Positions 25,123 to 39,638 of a stretch of 64,000 bases of DNA are shown in pieces. The notes beneath the pieces were generated by a model. It saw nothing but the letters and a program-made list of their open reading frames with translations. It had not been told where the DNA came from and did no database searches. The stretch lies in NCBI RefSeq assembly GCF_010015445.1, contig NC_053115.1, positions 8,019,576-8,083,575 of the forward strand, read 5' to 3'. Origin of the DNA: Perca fluviatilis (Eukaryota; Chordata; Actinopteri; Perciformes; Percidae). The translations under genes and the position numbers were made by a program. How positions within the stretch are numbered: position 1 is the stretch's first letter; every line of letters starts with the position of its first letter.

Positions 25123-25215
<93 letters not shown>
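25123..25215. repeat. (CA)n microsatellite
   Basis: About 92 bp of pure CA. Confidence 0.97.
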
Positions 25216-25217
<2 letters not shown>

Positions 25218-25881
25218 GTAAAAGAGTGCCATTCTGCCATTCCACTGCTGGCCATTTTCACCTTGACATGGTGCAGCTTTGATGCCATTGATTTACTATT
25301 GTGCTCAGATGGAATATGCTTCCAAGCTTTCGCTGTCAAATTATTTGACATGATGGATGTAGGTGCAGTGGAAATGGAGAGGTTGAAAAACAGGAACAGT
25401 TAAATGGATACTGAAGTAGATGGTGAGAACTACTCCTTTTGAGAAACTGAAAAGCTGTAAGGGTGGGAGATGGAAAAGGGAAAACGGGGGACAGGCTGCG
25501 ATTGAAAAAAAAAAAAAAAGAGGGAGTGCTGTAAATCTGCAGGGTGAGGGAGGCCAACATTAGTTTCAGGCCATTTGTGGCATTCTCATCTAAACCGTCT
25601 CCTGCAGCACCTACACTGGGGCCAATGAGGCAAAACTGATGGAAAGCAGTCTGAATATGGGAGACAAAAGACCCGCCTTTCATTTAACCAGGCCTCAAAC
25701 ACTGGCTCCATCCCTGACTCAGGGTTAGGACAAGGAAACAAGCAATATGAGCTGGAAATAAATGAGCACATTCTAGACATTTATTTTAATTTAATTTTTT
25801 TGGGATTTCACAGCCAAGGGAAAAAAAACAAAGACTGGTATCAGACATTCACATTCTTGTGCAAAAACATTGAAGGTCTTA

Positions 25882-27062
25882 CAGTTTTTTTTCCAATTTC
25901 TAAACGACACTGGTCACAACTGAAGCCACATATGCAAAACCCTAACTACAGTCTGCATTACCAACAGTCACCTGACCTACACAGTTCACATCACCTGCAA
26001 AACTCATTCCAAGCAACACAACTCTTCACACACGTCTCAGAACAGGCTCAGTGCAGCCAAACACTCCTCAGTGAGATAACACACACTGTCACTCAGAACA
26101 CACTGAGAGTAAAAACACTCAGACACAATACAGAACATACCAACTTCTCATCTTTACAGTTTGAATAATTTAAGTGACTTCACCCAAACAATATTTTCTT
26201 CAAGAAAAGAGTGAAATTCTTTTCTTTTCTTTTTATTTTATACCAGTAAACAAGGTACACAAGAATGAATGAAAATCCTCAGTTTGCTTACCTACACTTA
26301 CAGTAATAGATATACATTTTTATTTTGTATGTAGTAATTTATGTAACTACTGGAAATGTTACAAACTAAAGGTACGTAATTGTTCAGAAGTTTTACAAGT
26401 TTTTTTTATCAACACATTGGATGTCTTCTCTTGCCATGGACCTACATTATCTATACAGTAAATGACTGGGGTGTTCCCATTGCTTACATCTCCATTACTT
26501 TGTGAAAAACAGCAAGTCCACAGTTTTACTATAGAGAAGGAAGTGTTTTTCACATTTTCACAACTGTGTATGTAACGTCAGACCTCTACCTGGACATATT
26601 GGTATCTTTTACCTGTTCAGTTTCTCTCAAACAGTGCAGTGTGTAACTATTTCCTTCTTATTTGGTGTTTCTTTATTTCCAAATTCCCTTCCCCCAAATA
26701 TAGCATCTACAGTATGTGTTCACTAACAAGTCTAAAACAAGACACCTGCTTAGGCTTTCAGCTAAAATTGCAATCAGCAGTGTTTGAAATGCACCAGACT
26801 GAAATCTATTCTGTTTTGAATGTGTGGTTAACAGTTTTGACAGCAGCGTGTTAGCATTTGAACAAAGTGCTGTAAATCCACAGTGTTGTGCAGGTTGTGG
26901 TTAGAGCCATGGGATAAGTGTGTTTTGAAAACTGTGTTCAAGCAATGAAAAACAAACTAGAGTTTGGTCCACATGAACTGCTGCTGTGCAGACTGGAGTT
27001 AGAGTTTTGCACACGTGACTCCAATTGTGCCAACTGTTGTTAAGCGGCCGAAAAAAAAACTG
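25882..27062. mobile_element. Tc1/mariner-like element (1,181 bp) with long imperfect terminal repeats and TA flanks
   Basis: The left end reads TA then CAGTTTTTTTTCC. The right end, reverse-complemented, reads TA then CAGTTTTTTTTTCGG. Similarity between the two ends continues for about 90-100 bp, including GCAAAACYCTAACTNCAGTC. A flanking TA on both sides fits Tc1/mariner target duplication. The interior has only short ORFs (for example 26359-26553 on the minus strand) with no DDE motifs visible, so the copy looks non-autonomous or decayed. Confidence 0.72.
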
Positions 27063-27329
27063 TAAGGTGAATAGGTGATCCGGCATATTAAAGTGCATCT
27101 CGGTATGATTTGGTTTAGCTCATTATTTTGAATAGCCCATTATGGTAGTGCTCATGGGTAATATAATAATGTACAGTGTAGTGTTAAATGTGTCACCGTC
27201 AGAATGACTCCTCATTTAGAGAGAGTTTCTATCAAAAGCAAACGGAAGCACACCAACTAAAACAAATGTTGAAGTTCGCCCACCACTCGAGTTAACTTTC
27301 CACACTTTGGCAGAAGAAAACTTGACACT

Positions 27330-27376
27330 GTGTGCGTGTGTGTGTGTGCGTGTGTGCGCGTGTGTGTGTGTGTGTT
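27330..27376. repeat. (GT)n/(CG) microsatellite
   Basis: A GT run interrupted by CG dinucleotides. Confidence 0.9.
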
Positions 27377-30300
27377 TGTGTATGCGTGGGAGCAAGTTAG
27401 CTCAATATTGTAACGTCTGTACTGCTGTTTGCTCAGTATTAAAGAAGAAAACACGGCGGTTTATTTACAATCTCATATTGCACAGTGTATTTCATTACAG
27501 CTCATAATGAGCTCATAATATGCTTTTTGGATCCGCTTGTTTTGTCTGCTTTTTCATGAGGGATGCACCCTTGTGCATTGAAATACATTGTGCCCATTGT
27601 GTCTAGTTAGTGTGTGTGGGTGGGTGCGCATGTGTGTTTTTACCATCATATGGGTTTCGCGAAGTAGTAGGACACAATCTATGCCATTATATTACATAAT
27701 TCAAGACCAAATTTATCTAAATGTAACACTTAATTCTCACCCAAAAAAAAGTTTTTTTCCCCCAGCCGTGTTTCCAGGCAGTGAGGGATAGTGTACGCAG
27801 TACAAATCCTAAGCACATGTAGTTTTACTGAACTATTACTACTTTCTCGTCTCATGTCTAATGCCACGTAATTGGTTGGCAGGAAGTCGTAACTCATTTA
27901 TTAGCTACTTAGAGTTTCAGTAGTTGTGGAGCCAAAGGCTTTGATCAAATTTTCTTTCTCTAACTTTAAGTAGTACTTTAAAGACATAGCATGATTTGAC
28001 TGGTAGCACTCTCTATAAGGAAAGTGCTAACATGAGTTGTCAGCTCACCCCAGGTTACACAGGACTTTATTCTCACCAAGAGGACATTTTGACATTAATG
28101 TCAGAACTTACAAGATATCTGCGTGTTTTCCCAAAGGTGTGAAAATCTCAAAACATGAGGAGTTTGACTCTGCTACGGCAAAAATGTGGGAGTTTAATTG
28201 GGTTCAAGCTCTTTAAATGCTTCAGTGGTTCGATCGTGCAGTACAGTAGTTTCTGTACTCCTCACTACTCTAACAGAGCGCTGCCTCCTTGGTAGCTGTT
28301 CCTTGGTGATGTGTCACATTTTCTGTCCAAATTGCTATGCCACAGCAGTGGGTCTCTGTTACATATTGTATAATATAGTCACAATTGAATCAAGCGGCAA
28401 ACACAACATTATATGTGTAAAGGTGAGGCCACAAACTGCTTTGTACTAAACTACACCAATCCTAATGACTGAGCTGTATGATTTGAACATAGTCATTTCC
28501 ATTATCTATTGACAGCAGGTAAAGATTGTCGTTTAATTAACCATAACCATTTCAATACCTCAAAATGACTCCCGATAGTTCAGTCACTAACTCTTTATTA
28601 CATAGCAGTTAATACCGATAGAGACAGTTAGCATTGGTTCATACACTCGGTTCATTACAAGTATATGTGCAGTGTCTGTCTGTGATAGAAAATCAGAGTC
28701 AGTTTAGGAAAGAGTTTGTTGACATGTCTCGGTTTAAATCAGGACACCCCTCACTCCCTTTTCCTCTAACACCTCTTGCCTCTGATCCTCACAGCGCGTC
28801 CTAGAATCCAGGAGTTTCTTCTTGCTGAATCATCCACAAAAAACAAGGTCTCCAGGAATAAAGTTCCCTTTAGTCTTGTTCCACATATTTGACTTTTTTA
28901 CGATGGCAAAGTACTGTCTAACCAGCCTCCTGCAGAACAGATCTTCCAAATACTAAACCTGACTCCATTTAGATTCTAGAGTACATGTCCTCTTGTTGGA
29001 GTGGTCCAGAAAGCACAATGCAGTTTTCAGCTCTAGCTGATGATGTTAGAGGCTCAAGACGGTAACGCTCTCTCTCTCTAAATTGACCGCTGATTGGTCA
29101 AAGCCTCCCGCCACAGGATAGATTTACTAAAGCCTGAAAAGAGTCTTCTTTTCTCTCGGACCCCTTAAATTAGAATATGCTGAAAGATTATTATGGAATT
29201 TTTGCCCAACGATGCCAAAACAAACTGCCTGCCTTCCCCCAGCTTTAACAATGGAATAAATAATTTTAATAGTGACAAACCAACAGAGAATCATAACCCA
29301 ACACTGCAGTTCCCTTCAGCTCTACAGAACATTTTAGCGTTGTTTAGCTCTTGGTTTCGGTTTTATGGCACACTGATTTTTTCACTCTTAGCTCTCTCTC
29401 ATTAACTTCCTTTCCAGCAGCAGCTGGCAGACTTCAGCAACAACAAAAAAACACTACACTACCTGCCAAGCACCAAAAAGCTGTCAGACAAGGTTAGCAA
29501 CCAATGGTGAACATGGTGGGTAGCAATTGGTGGTTAACAAATATATTCAGATATTATACACACATAATGTAACACAGGTGTATTATATAAATTAGCCCGA
29601 GGCCATTGATGTTAATGGATGTGCAGATCAGTGCAGTCTCACATACTGCGCCTTGTGAGAATGTCCCATAAACACAAATCATTTCAGCATAAAAAGAGTG
29701 TAAATATTTGTGCACAAAGCCTTTTGTTTGCTGGTTTGTGCTTGTGTCTGTGAGGGAACGGGTGTGTATCTGTGTATTTGTGTGCATCTCTTTGTATTGT
29801 CTGTGTATTTGAGCGTATGTGTCCGTTTGTCATTCTCTGCATCCCCAGTCGGACAATTAGAAGGTGACAGTCCCATTAGAGCCGGCCCAGTAGTACAAAG
29901 GCTGAGTGCTGTTGTGAGTGACACAGAGCTCAGCCTCTCACTAAATAACTGTCAGTCTGCCCTCGTCCACTCTGACCCCTCTGGCAGCCTCCCTCTGAGC
30001 CACTCAAACGCCCCTCTGGACTCTCATTGGCAGCCTTTGCAGCTCCCTGAGCCAAGCACGGCCCTCCTTTCAAGCCTGGCCTCTAACCGATTGGTTGGAC
30101 CCCACTAGCCTTAGGCATGCCAAAGGGCTTTCAACTGGCCTCAGGGTGCTGCTGATTGGCCAGGCTGTTGGGGCCGCATGTCCCCTATGAGAGCGTGTGG
30201 CAGCAGCTTCGGTTTAAGGACCCAATTTGACAATGGCGGTCGGTGGAGAGGAAAAGTGCAAGAGCAGCGGAAAGCTCCGCGCTGCCCCCTCCCTCCATCT

Positions 30301-31998
30301 ATAACTCTGTCTATCTACTGTATATCTCTTTATGCCACTGTCTTTCCCTTTAGTCAACCTTCCAGCAGCCAACCATGTCTTCACAGTAATTATCTTGTGG
30401 GACATTTCTCTGTGCATGGAACACCTGTGGTTTACCTATCGTCCTTGTATTTGGAAGCCTTGGGTAGAGCAGGAGAATGGTGCTATTTAAAGAGATGAAA
30501 CTCCAGGGGTCTGTGGTCTGTTGGGGGGCGGGTAAGACAAGAACGGCGGCCTCTGCCTCTCCCATTCCCATCGCAGAATTAAGGATTGCAGCTCTCGTTA
30601 TAAAGGAGACAGAATGGCTGTATATGCCTCTATTGTTCTCTCCTCGCAGTGAATCAGGGGAATTAATGCCATTGTTAATGCAGAGAGACCGCTGGTACAT
30701 TTCAACAGGATTCCCGCCTCTCGCAGAGCTCATCTAAATTGCCTGGCTAATGCTGTAATTGGGTTTGTGAGTCACTTCTTAACTTCCATTAATATTTGTT
30801 CTCCTTCTAATTGCCCCTTTTTCCGATCCTACATTTCATTCCACCATCTGGTTAATGGTCTGAGGTAAAGGCAGTAACGTGCACGTATGCTTGAGAAAGC
30901 ATCTAATCTATTTTCGAGCAGATACAAAATGCGAGAACATCTTTTTTATTTTCGTCCAAAGACTTCCTATCAGTTTTTTCAAAAGAGAGCCAAACTCTTT
31001 AATTTACAGGTTATTTATTGAATATGCCGCCGGCATTCAGAATGCTTTCTGGTGTTCATTAAAAGAGATATTTCTTGACGATGTCTCTGCTTTCTCAGAT
31101 GTTGCCTTTTAAGCTTTTTCCCTCTTTTCACACCCACCTATAACTGGATTGTCTTTTCCTCTTATACATCACATTAAAACAGCTCCTCTGGAGGGAGAAA
31201 AACATCTTCCCCAAAAGGTTTCAGCTTTGTTTCCTTAAATTGTTAAGAAAAAAAAAGTGTCACTCTATTATCTTTAAATCCAAATCCACTTCACACAAGC
31301 ATTACCTTAGGAAACCTTAGGAACTCAAAGGATTCAATTCAGTTGACTGTCTTAGAAAGTGGAGAAGAATGGCTGAATAGCAATGTCAGAACCAAAGTAG
31401 CAGACAAACCCTCCTCAGGTGGCGACTCCTGCTCGTTTGTATTGATGGGACTCTCGCTGCTTCCCTCCCACTGGGAGCATTGGGAGGAGGGAGCGCCGGA
31501 GAGACAGAAAGAGATAGACAAACTCATATGGCAACACAAACACAGACATAATGGGAGAGCACACCGAATGAAAAGGAGCTGTATACGGCAAAAACTAATA
31601 TTTCTGAGCTGCATGGAGCTTGGTTCATTTCCCATTCAGTTTCCGATCCATTATGGACTAGCATGCCTGTGTGCCGAGGCCCAGACGCTGCTGTTCGGTA
31701 TGAGTATCAGGAATAACTGTGTGCGAATGTGGCTGTCAGGGGCTCTCACTTGAGAGATATTAAACCTGAGCTGTCTGCAGCTTCTCTCTCACAGACCTCC
31801 TATGTGGCTATTTTTAAAGCCATCCGCACCATTCCCTTCTCATGACGCCACTAAATGACAGGTTTTACCCCTCTTTATCACCACATTCTCATGTGTAAGG
31901 TTGTTATTGTATTTCGTAGGAAGGAAAGTTTGAAGGCTGGCAAAAACTTGAGGTCCCACATTTTCCATAATTGGAAATTTTGTTTCCATTTTGTCAGC

Positions 31999-32002
<4 letters not shown>

Positions 32003-32032
<30 letters not shown>
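32003..32032. repeat. (CT)n microsatellite
   Basis: About 30 bp of pure CT. Confidence 0.93.
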
Positions 32033-32036
<4 letters not shown>

Positions 32037-32899
32037 CTTTCATCCTCTGCCTCATATTTCCTCCTCTGTCATTTTGTTGGATGTTTGTGTGGATGGCCTA
32101 TCAGATTATTTGAATTCCTCTTCCCCATCAAAAGCAGGGCACATCAGCTTTGAAGAGTTACAAGCACACAGCAGGAGGGATCAAAGCAATGCAAAACTGA
32201 AATTTAAGAGAAAGTTAAAAAGCATGTAGTTTTGCCATTTCCCCCACGTACAACAAAGAGAAAACAGGTACTGTATAACAGCAGGGAAAGATGAGACATT
32301 ATCAAACACAGCGATTTTCAAGGATGCCTGTGTAGTTTGCAGATGCACAGATGCTTTTGATAATGCTGTTTAACATAGCAGTTCACCCATTTGCAGTGAC
32401 TCATGTAAGCAGCCATTCCAGCATTGCCAAAAAAATGCAAAGGTTTATAGTCAGAGCTGAATATTTTAAACCCAGTGGTGACACTGAAGTCAAATATAGG
32501 AACATCAGTAGTCTTTTGCAGCATGGCAGTGTCATTTTTCTTCTCTTTAAAACCACTCACTAAGGTGTTAGACCTGCTGCGAATCTGCAATGGAAACTCA
32601 AAGCATATTTTAAAACCATTTAGTAGCTTGCCAGCAATTCCCCAAGTCGACAGGCAGTAGCGTAAAAAAGGAGCAGTAAAGCAAATAGAAATTAGAAATA
32701 TGAGCTTGCAGCTGACATTACTGGAAGAAGAGCATCAGAGAGCAAATTAGATTTGGTTATCTCTAAAACCCTGTTTAAAAATGTCAAAAATCTTCAGATT
32801 TGTTTCTGCTTAAACTGAATGCACATGATGAACCGACCATCAGGTGCTTCAACAGAATACTTCAAACTAATTCTGACTCCAAAGACATTGCCCCATTAT

Positions 32900-33417
32900 T
32901 TAAAGATCCAATGAAAATTTCACTTTATGAGGTTTCTTAACATTAATATGCGTTCCCCCAGCCTGCCTATGGTCCCCCAGTGGCTAGAAATGGTGATAGG
33001 TGTAAACCGAGCCCTGGGTATCCTGCTCTGCCTTTGAGAAAATGAATGCTCAGGTGGGCCGATCTATTCTTGCTCCTTATGACCTCATAAGTTTACCTCC
33101 CCTTTCTCTGCTTTGCCCGCCCAGAGAATTTGGCCCACCCATGAGAGAGAGACATCATGGCTTTCAAACAAGCAAAGTGGCAGTTGGTCAAGGCACCAAC
33201 TGCCCCACCCTCCACCTTGCCGCCCCTCTCTCCTCCTCAATAGCTACAGACACAGAAATGGCACTTACTAAGGAAAGCTCATTGTAGGACTGGCTATAGT
33301 GGCTGTAATTCTGCACCAAGGCTGAATTTCGGAAAAGAGACTTCAGATACAGTATTATGGGACCACTAAGGACAATATAAAAGCACCCAAAGAGCAGCAT
33401 GTCATAGGACCTTTCAA
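32900..33417 (+). mobile_element. TTAA family A, copy 3 (about 518 bp, single 46-bp unit)
   Basis: It has the same order of segments as the 23726-24567 copy: TTTCACTTTATGAGG, GTGTAAACCGAGCCCTGGGT, GAGAATTTGGCCCACCCATG. It then has a segment (GTAGGACTGGCTATAGTGGC) matching the central part of copy 1, one AGACTTCAGATACAGTATTA unit, and GTCATAGGACCTTTCAA. The right TTAA has mutated to TCAA. It shows the ancestral layout without array expansion. Confidence 0.82.
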
Positions 33418-34919
33418 TTTTGGACAATATAAAGTCAGAATCATGCTTTCATCCATATTAAATAACCATATTATTATTTATTACGTTCTTGTGTGCCAAT
33501 TTAACAGGTGGTTCAGAGTGGGAGACTGAGAGAGTCTAAAAGCAGAGCAGGCTTGTGAGTATATGAAGCATCCAGTTACTTAGTAGTCTCTAATAAAGGC
33601 ATCCAGATATTTGGCAGACGCGGTCTTAATTATGGTTGACAGCTATGACAGCTAAAGCGTGACTAAGGCCCCCAGAAGGGCTCAGTCGTAGCCTGTCTGT
33701 GCCCCGACTGTTCGGCATCACCTCCTCCCACAATGCACCTCACCACGGAAATGCCATTAATTTGAATTTACTGCATATTAACCGTCCCTCAAACTTACAT
33801 ACTTATAGCCCTCATTCCTAACTGTTATAACTTCTGTGCAGTAGGCGTTTTCCATATTTGGCTAATGGCACATCAGTGACATTTACTGTGCCACACAGTA
33901 ATATAAATAGCTAGGTTGATGCTGCTTCTCTCACTTTATTTACTCTGTTATACAAATATAACAGTATTGCATATATCAAACATATCTTTATTGGGTTAGA
34001 GACAAGAAGAACGCAATTAATAGAGCACAAGCTCAAAAAGAAAATCTATTTAATATTAGATTAGGATAGCTAGGATAGACGAAAGAAAACAATCATAGGT
34101 AAAGAGAGAAGAAAAACAAATCATCCCTATATAATTTACAGTACATTTAAACCATCATTCCAGATTTCCTATATTCTGTAATATGAGAGACACTGCATAC
34201 ATTAAAGGAACATTTTAGTATTTTTCAACCTGGGTCTTTTTAAAAAAAAAAATTAGAATTGTGTCTATTCTGACTATGGGTCATGCTAATGTTGCACTTG
34301 CCACAAGCTTTAAACTTCAATTTTACATAAATCATTTCAAATTGGATTTGAAATGAATCAGGATAAGCTATTGTTGAGTCCTGTATAGGCTAGGGAAATA
34401 GTAGCAAAGTAAGTAGGAGAAAACTGTGTGCAATGGTCCAGCAGACTAGGAGGCTCGCACTGCTACTACATATTACTTACTATATACTACTATATACTAC
34501 ATACTACTACATATTTTGCCACTGAAGCCTTTTCAAACTCATTCAGCAGGTGCTCAGAGACCACGCAACCATTTATTTTCAGAGACATGACCTTTGCAAA
34601 GCAGGTAAAATGGACAGGACCTGGTTGAATTGGCTATATCCAGACATTAAGAGACTAATTCAACTGCCCCCATTGTGCATGCATGTGTGACATTTACACA
34701 TCTTTAACCTACAGTGGCAAAAAAGTGGCATCAACATGCAGCATTGTCCTCTTGATAGTAGAGTAGCTGAGTGTTTGTAAATGTATACTGTGTTGGATAG
34801 ATCTGTGGTATTGAATGATGTTTCCTGGTGTGGCTCTCGAGCCTGTGTAGTCTGTGGGGGGTGTTTGATGTGCCCGAAAGGCAAAGTGAGGTGTCTGAGC
34901 ACATTATGAGCTATAAAAT

Positions 34920-34921
<2 letters not shown>

Positions 34922-34959
<38 letters not shown>

Positions 34960-34972
34960 AGAGAGAGAGAAA
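34922..34972. repeat. (GA)n microsatellite
   Basis: GA repeats with a GATGGA interruption. Confidence 0.93.
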
Positions 34973-37292
34973 GAAGCGAAAATGCGCGGATGAGACATAA
35001 AAGAGGTCATCAAAGAGTGTAAACTACAGATTCCCATTATTGTGTGACATTAGCCTATAGCACACAGTAACCCTTAATGATCCCATGGGTGCCCGCAGCA
35101 CACTGTCCTTTAATGACTTCCTGGTTGGATGATTGTTGTTTCCTGGAAGCAAAATACTGCCAGGGAAAGAGAACAGCAGCTCCACTGCTTGTCCTTTGCA
35201 TATATGCAGCTTTGTTCATTTTGCAGTATCGCTAGACGTAAGTCAGACATGGAATGAACAGATGAAATGCAGAGTACCATCAATAAACAGTGAATTAGTC
35301 CATGTTCATGTAGGCATCAAACTATTCATGCAGATAGGGTGATCGTACAGGGTTGGATCAATTAAAGGAGATTTGGACAGACTGAAACTTCACACTGTGC
35401 TAATTAGGCAGCCAGTCGCTATGCTAAATAAATGGAAATGTATTCCTTTCCCTTCCTTTCCCTCTATCTGTTTATGTGTCTTGCGTCACCCCGAGGAGTT
35501 TAACAGAACACTAATTCTTCATCTAATTTTCCCAACTCCCCATTGCTTTCCATCCCTCTCTGCCTCCATCTCTCTCCATCTTTCTTCTCACACTGATAGC
35601 TTGTCCCACAGGATCCCAGTAGTTGTCAGTAATCAAGGCAATCACTCAGAGAGCTACAAATAGGTCACTTATCTGATGCTGGTATGATCTGACAGAGACA
35701 GACAGCCAGTTAAGTTTCTTTGCATTTGCCTCTTGCTGCTATCTTTAGCGTGATTAGTAGCCATTCTATCTGCCAGAAGGTACTGAAGTTAGAGGGAGAA
35801 TGAAAGATAGCGATAGTGAGAGAGAGAGAAAGAGGAGGGCAGGAATCCTAGCTTTTGTCATTAGCATTCCATTCAAATGGCTCAATTGAGCAGTTGTCAC
35901 TCATGGGATTCCCAGGACTTCGGGAAGCCGTGCTTCTTCATTTATTCAATTTATTGATATAAAGACTCTTCATTAAGAGACATCAGCAAATGTGACATCT
36001 GGTCTCAGGTGGCCTTGATATGGAATTTTAAGCAGGCGTGAAAGCAGAGGCCGCACAACGTGTAAGAGCTCCTTTGTCTTCTCTTGGGGCTATTCCACCA
36101 GTGTGCCAACTACACACGGTCTGCTTTGAAGTACCAATGAAAAGACAAGTTCACACACACAATCAGACACGCAAACACGCACACGTCCAGATGAAGAAGC
36201 ACAGACCCGTGGCGGGTGAAATTTTCACATGTTTCCCACATGACAGCCTTGTTAATTATTGAACTGAGTGGGTCCTTTTGATCCTCACGTTGGTGTGCTC
36301 ACAGAGAACCTCTTACCTGTCAAACACTTCACTTCACACACATATATGGCTACAAGCTGCCTCTAATGCAGCCAAGAAATACTTACATGCAGAAATAGAT
36401 GCATGATGATGGATTTTGAATTCTTAAATTTAAATGTTTTTTGTATGTTCCCGCAACTTGAGCAGATGGGGCTCGTTGTGGTGTGCCTCAGTTAATTTCT
36501 CGTTGCTTTGAACAGTGAGGCCTTAAGATGTTTGTCACTTACACAGATAACAGAAAATTCCGCAGGCATGTTCTCATTACTGAAATGCATAATCCGTCTG
36601 TTCTGCACCGCGTTACTTGTCTAATGACACTGATGATGAGAGTGAATGATCAAATTATGTTATTATATATGCCATCATTTCATCCTGCTTTGATTGGCAG
36701 ATGATGGGCATCTTACAGTAGCATTTTCACGCTACAGTGATTACATGTACACCAAGAATAGCCTGAGCGCACTGATTGATGGAGTAATGCAACACAGTAC
36801 ATTACACCTGAATCTGCGGCATCCACACGTGGATCCTGTGTGAAAGTGAGCTCAGGAAATGAAAATTGCAGCTGTGAAGGCTCGCTGCGGAGTGCTACAC
36901 TGTGAGTGTGGGAGGACCACGTTGGAAATTAAGAGAGAGGGTATCATGTTCAAACAGAGAGATGTTTTATGCAGAAGCCGCCGTCACTGCTGAACGGATG
37001 AAGTAATTTCATTTTCATGCATGATCTGCAGCCCCACAGACCAGGCAAATTGCATAGGAGGGGAAGAGAAAGATAGAGAGAAAAAAGAGCCCAGCCTTCC
37101 TTTTTTTTCTATTTGACTCTGTGATTATTCCCTCTGACTTGTAACCATAGTGATGGTTCAGTCCCAATAAAGAAAAAGAGTCAATGCAGTGTTAAGAATC
37201 TGAAGTCGAGTTTGAAGAAAAAATATGATATGAAGATAAAGCACGCTTGTCCTTCATCCATAAATCTATACAATCTATCCGTAGTACTGGGT

Positions 37293-38214
37293 TTAAAGGG
37301 GTGATAGAATGATTATATAGGGTATTTTACACTGTTCATTATGGTCTTCTAATGGGGTATGTAACATTGGTTGGGCTGAAAATGGCCTGGTTGATATTTT
37401 ATTGGCCGTTATGCATCCCTGTGTTTTGGCCCTATTTGTAACAAGAGCTTTTCTTCCAAATATGGTATGCTCATGAATATTTAGATGAGCTGCGCGCTGA
37501 TTGGTTGAGCGAATTGCCATACGCACACATTAGAGACGCGCGCTGATTGGTTGAGCGAATCGCCATACACACACATTAGAGACGTGCGCTGATTGGTTGA
37601 TCGAATCCCCAATACACACACATTACAGCGAGCTGCAGGCCCTGGAGCTCTGTCAGGGCAGCTGCGTTTCGTAGTCCAGTCACCCAGAAAAGGGTAAGTT
37701 TGCGCGGGTATTGAGCACCGGGCCGCCGGCCGAGGTCAATCGAGCTCACAGCAGGCCGGAGTCTGTGACGGAGGACAGGCAGGGCGGCGATGTAGCAACC
37801 CAGGCAGCACAGGCCGTAAAACGGCCCATATTTGAGCTTTACATAGTTGATTTCTCGCATAAAAAAGTTTCAGAAGTGAATTTTGTAATGGAATAGCAGA
37901 GATCTGCGCGACCTAGATTCAGAAGACTACCTGATCTCAGGTCAGTTGTGTAGCCTATGTAAATGTTGGGGCGTGACCGTTCTCTTAATACACCCATGGG
38001 CTGACAAAGGTTCCGGTTTTTGGGAGGTTGACGTCAACTTCCAGCTTTGTTGAGATTCGCCCGTTTTCAGCGGCAGTTTCAAAATATGAGATTTTCATAG
38101 TAAAGGGGTGTCAATGGGATTTTGAGCTTCTATGTATGTCCTATTTACCCACCGAACTGTCGTTATTCAACTATGACAGGGTAAAATCGGTTTTGCATTC
38201 TATCACCCCTTTAA
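37293..38214. mobile_element. TTAA family B MITE (922 bp)
   Basis: The left end is TTAAAGGGGTGATAGAATGA. The right end, reverse-complemented, is TTAAAGGGGTGATAGAATGC, matching at 19 of 20 bases. TTAA (within TTTAAA) flanks both sides. The interior holds a three-unit 46-bp tandem repeat and a GC-rich centre (37620-37800). No transposase is seen. piggyBac-type insertion is inferred from TTAA only. Confidence 0.83.
37492..37629. repeat. 46-bp tandem repeat, 3 units
   Basis: The unit contains GCTGATTGGTTGAGCGAAT then CCATACACACACATTA. Three units diverge by a few bases each, and each has an ATTGG (inverted CCAAT) motif. It is unrelated in sequence to the 46-bp unit of family A. Confidence 0.93.
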
Positions 38215-39638
38215 AGAGTCATTGGCCACTAGTAATCTGATTAAATTAATCCTGTGAATCTCATTACTGAACATGAACACAGTAATCAGATTACAGCTAT
38301 GTATACTGGGTTGTATTGTACTGTAGTTTGTTTAAGAAAGTGATTCCCAACCACAAAGGGTCACGAGATGAATCGCTGTGGTCGCGAAATCTGAAAAAAA
38401 ACCTTACAAGCCTTACAAAATCCTCTTAATTTTTCAGACTTTATTCAAATGCATTTCTTTGATAATTCTGTATCATTCATAATCACTCTCCATCACTCCT
38501 GAACTGAAGTGCTCACAACTAAAAGTCATGCAACCTGTGAAGAGCAGTTGCAAGTAGACATTGATTGACTATTAAGGGGTCACAAGCAAAAAAGAAATAA
38601 TGTCTTATGAAGTCTTATATGAGCTCTTCATTTCATACTATTTTTATATTTTACAATGATGTAGATCATGTCTTTAAGCATTGTTTCCTGAATATATAGT
38701 AATTACTGATGATATGCATTACATTAATCAAACATATAGCCTGCTGTTATTTTGTGTGTTATTGGGGAGTCTCCAGCTCCTGCAGATGAAATGATTTGGA
38801 CTAGAATTAAGTGATCTTTTTAACTTGAGGGTCACATTTGCATCAACAACATTTCTGTAATTAATGTTTGTCCTCAGATGACCGAGCCCCTCCGTACTCA
38901 TTTGCGCTAAACTATGGCCATAAGTATGCACGATAACACAACACTATGTAATATGATTTAAAAGTTAAAGGAATAGTTTTCTGGGAAATAGCACGTTTTT
39001 TAAATCTGAATGATTAAATAAATGAAATAATAATAAGTATTCTGAATGTTCAGAGGGGGCAGCCTTTGTTGAGTAATGGTAACACTTTCAGACCAACCAA
39101 TTTAAGTAATGTCACGATGCACTGTGTGGTGACCATAGGTGGTGACACAGTAGAATCCTTGGAGCCCATTGAAAATCAATGTCACGGAAAGAAATGCTTC
39201 AATTCCATCTCCTTTTGTCTTATTTAAAGTCTGCAAGGTGCTGAGCAAAGTATGGATATTTGTTATTGCTGTGGCAGCTCTTTAAATGTCACATTTTGAA
39301 CTGTGTGAGAAATAACAGCTGAGGTGTTAACGGTGTGTGGAACAGGCACATTGAGACATTAAAGTGGAAATGAAACACTAGATAGTTTAGAATAATTTAC
39401 AAGATGGATTCCCAAAATAGTATAGGTTTAACACTGTCAGTGAAACTGGATTAAAATAATAAGTAATCTATATTTCATTTTTCAAACAAGAGTAGCGCCA
39501 TCTTGTCCTAGCGTAGCCTGTGACGTCATGAGGTTGGTTGGTTTGGAAGTCCAAGTTAACTAGTGACAGCACCGACAAGCACTGACTAAATGGATAATAA
39601 GGAACCCCAAACTAAGAAGCGATGCAACGGGCCGCTTT

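Noticed and set aside
38341..38590. Segment resembling fish hAT termini (GATTCCCAACCACAAAGGGTC)
   Set aside because: Only one end is suggestive. No terminal pair or target duplication was found.
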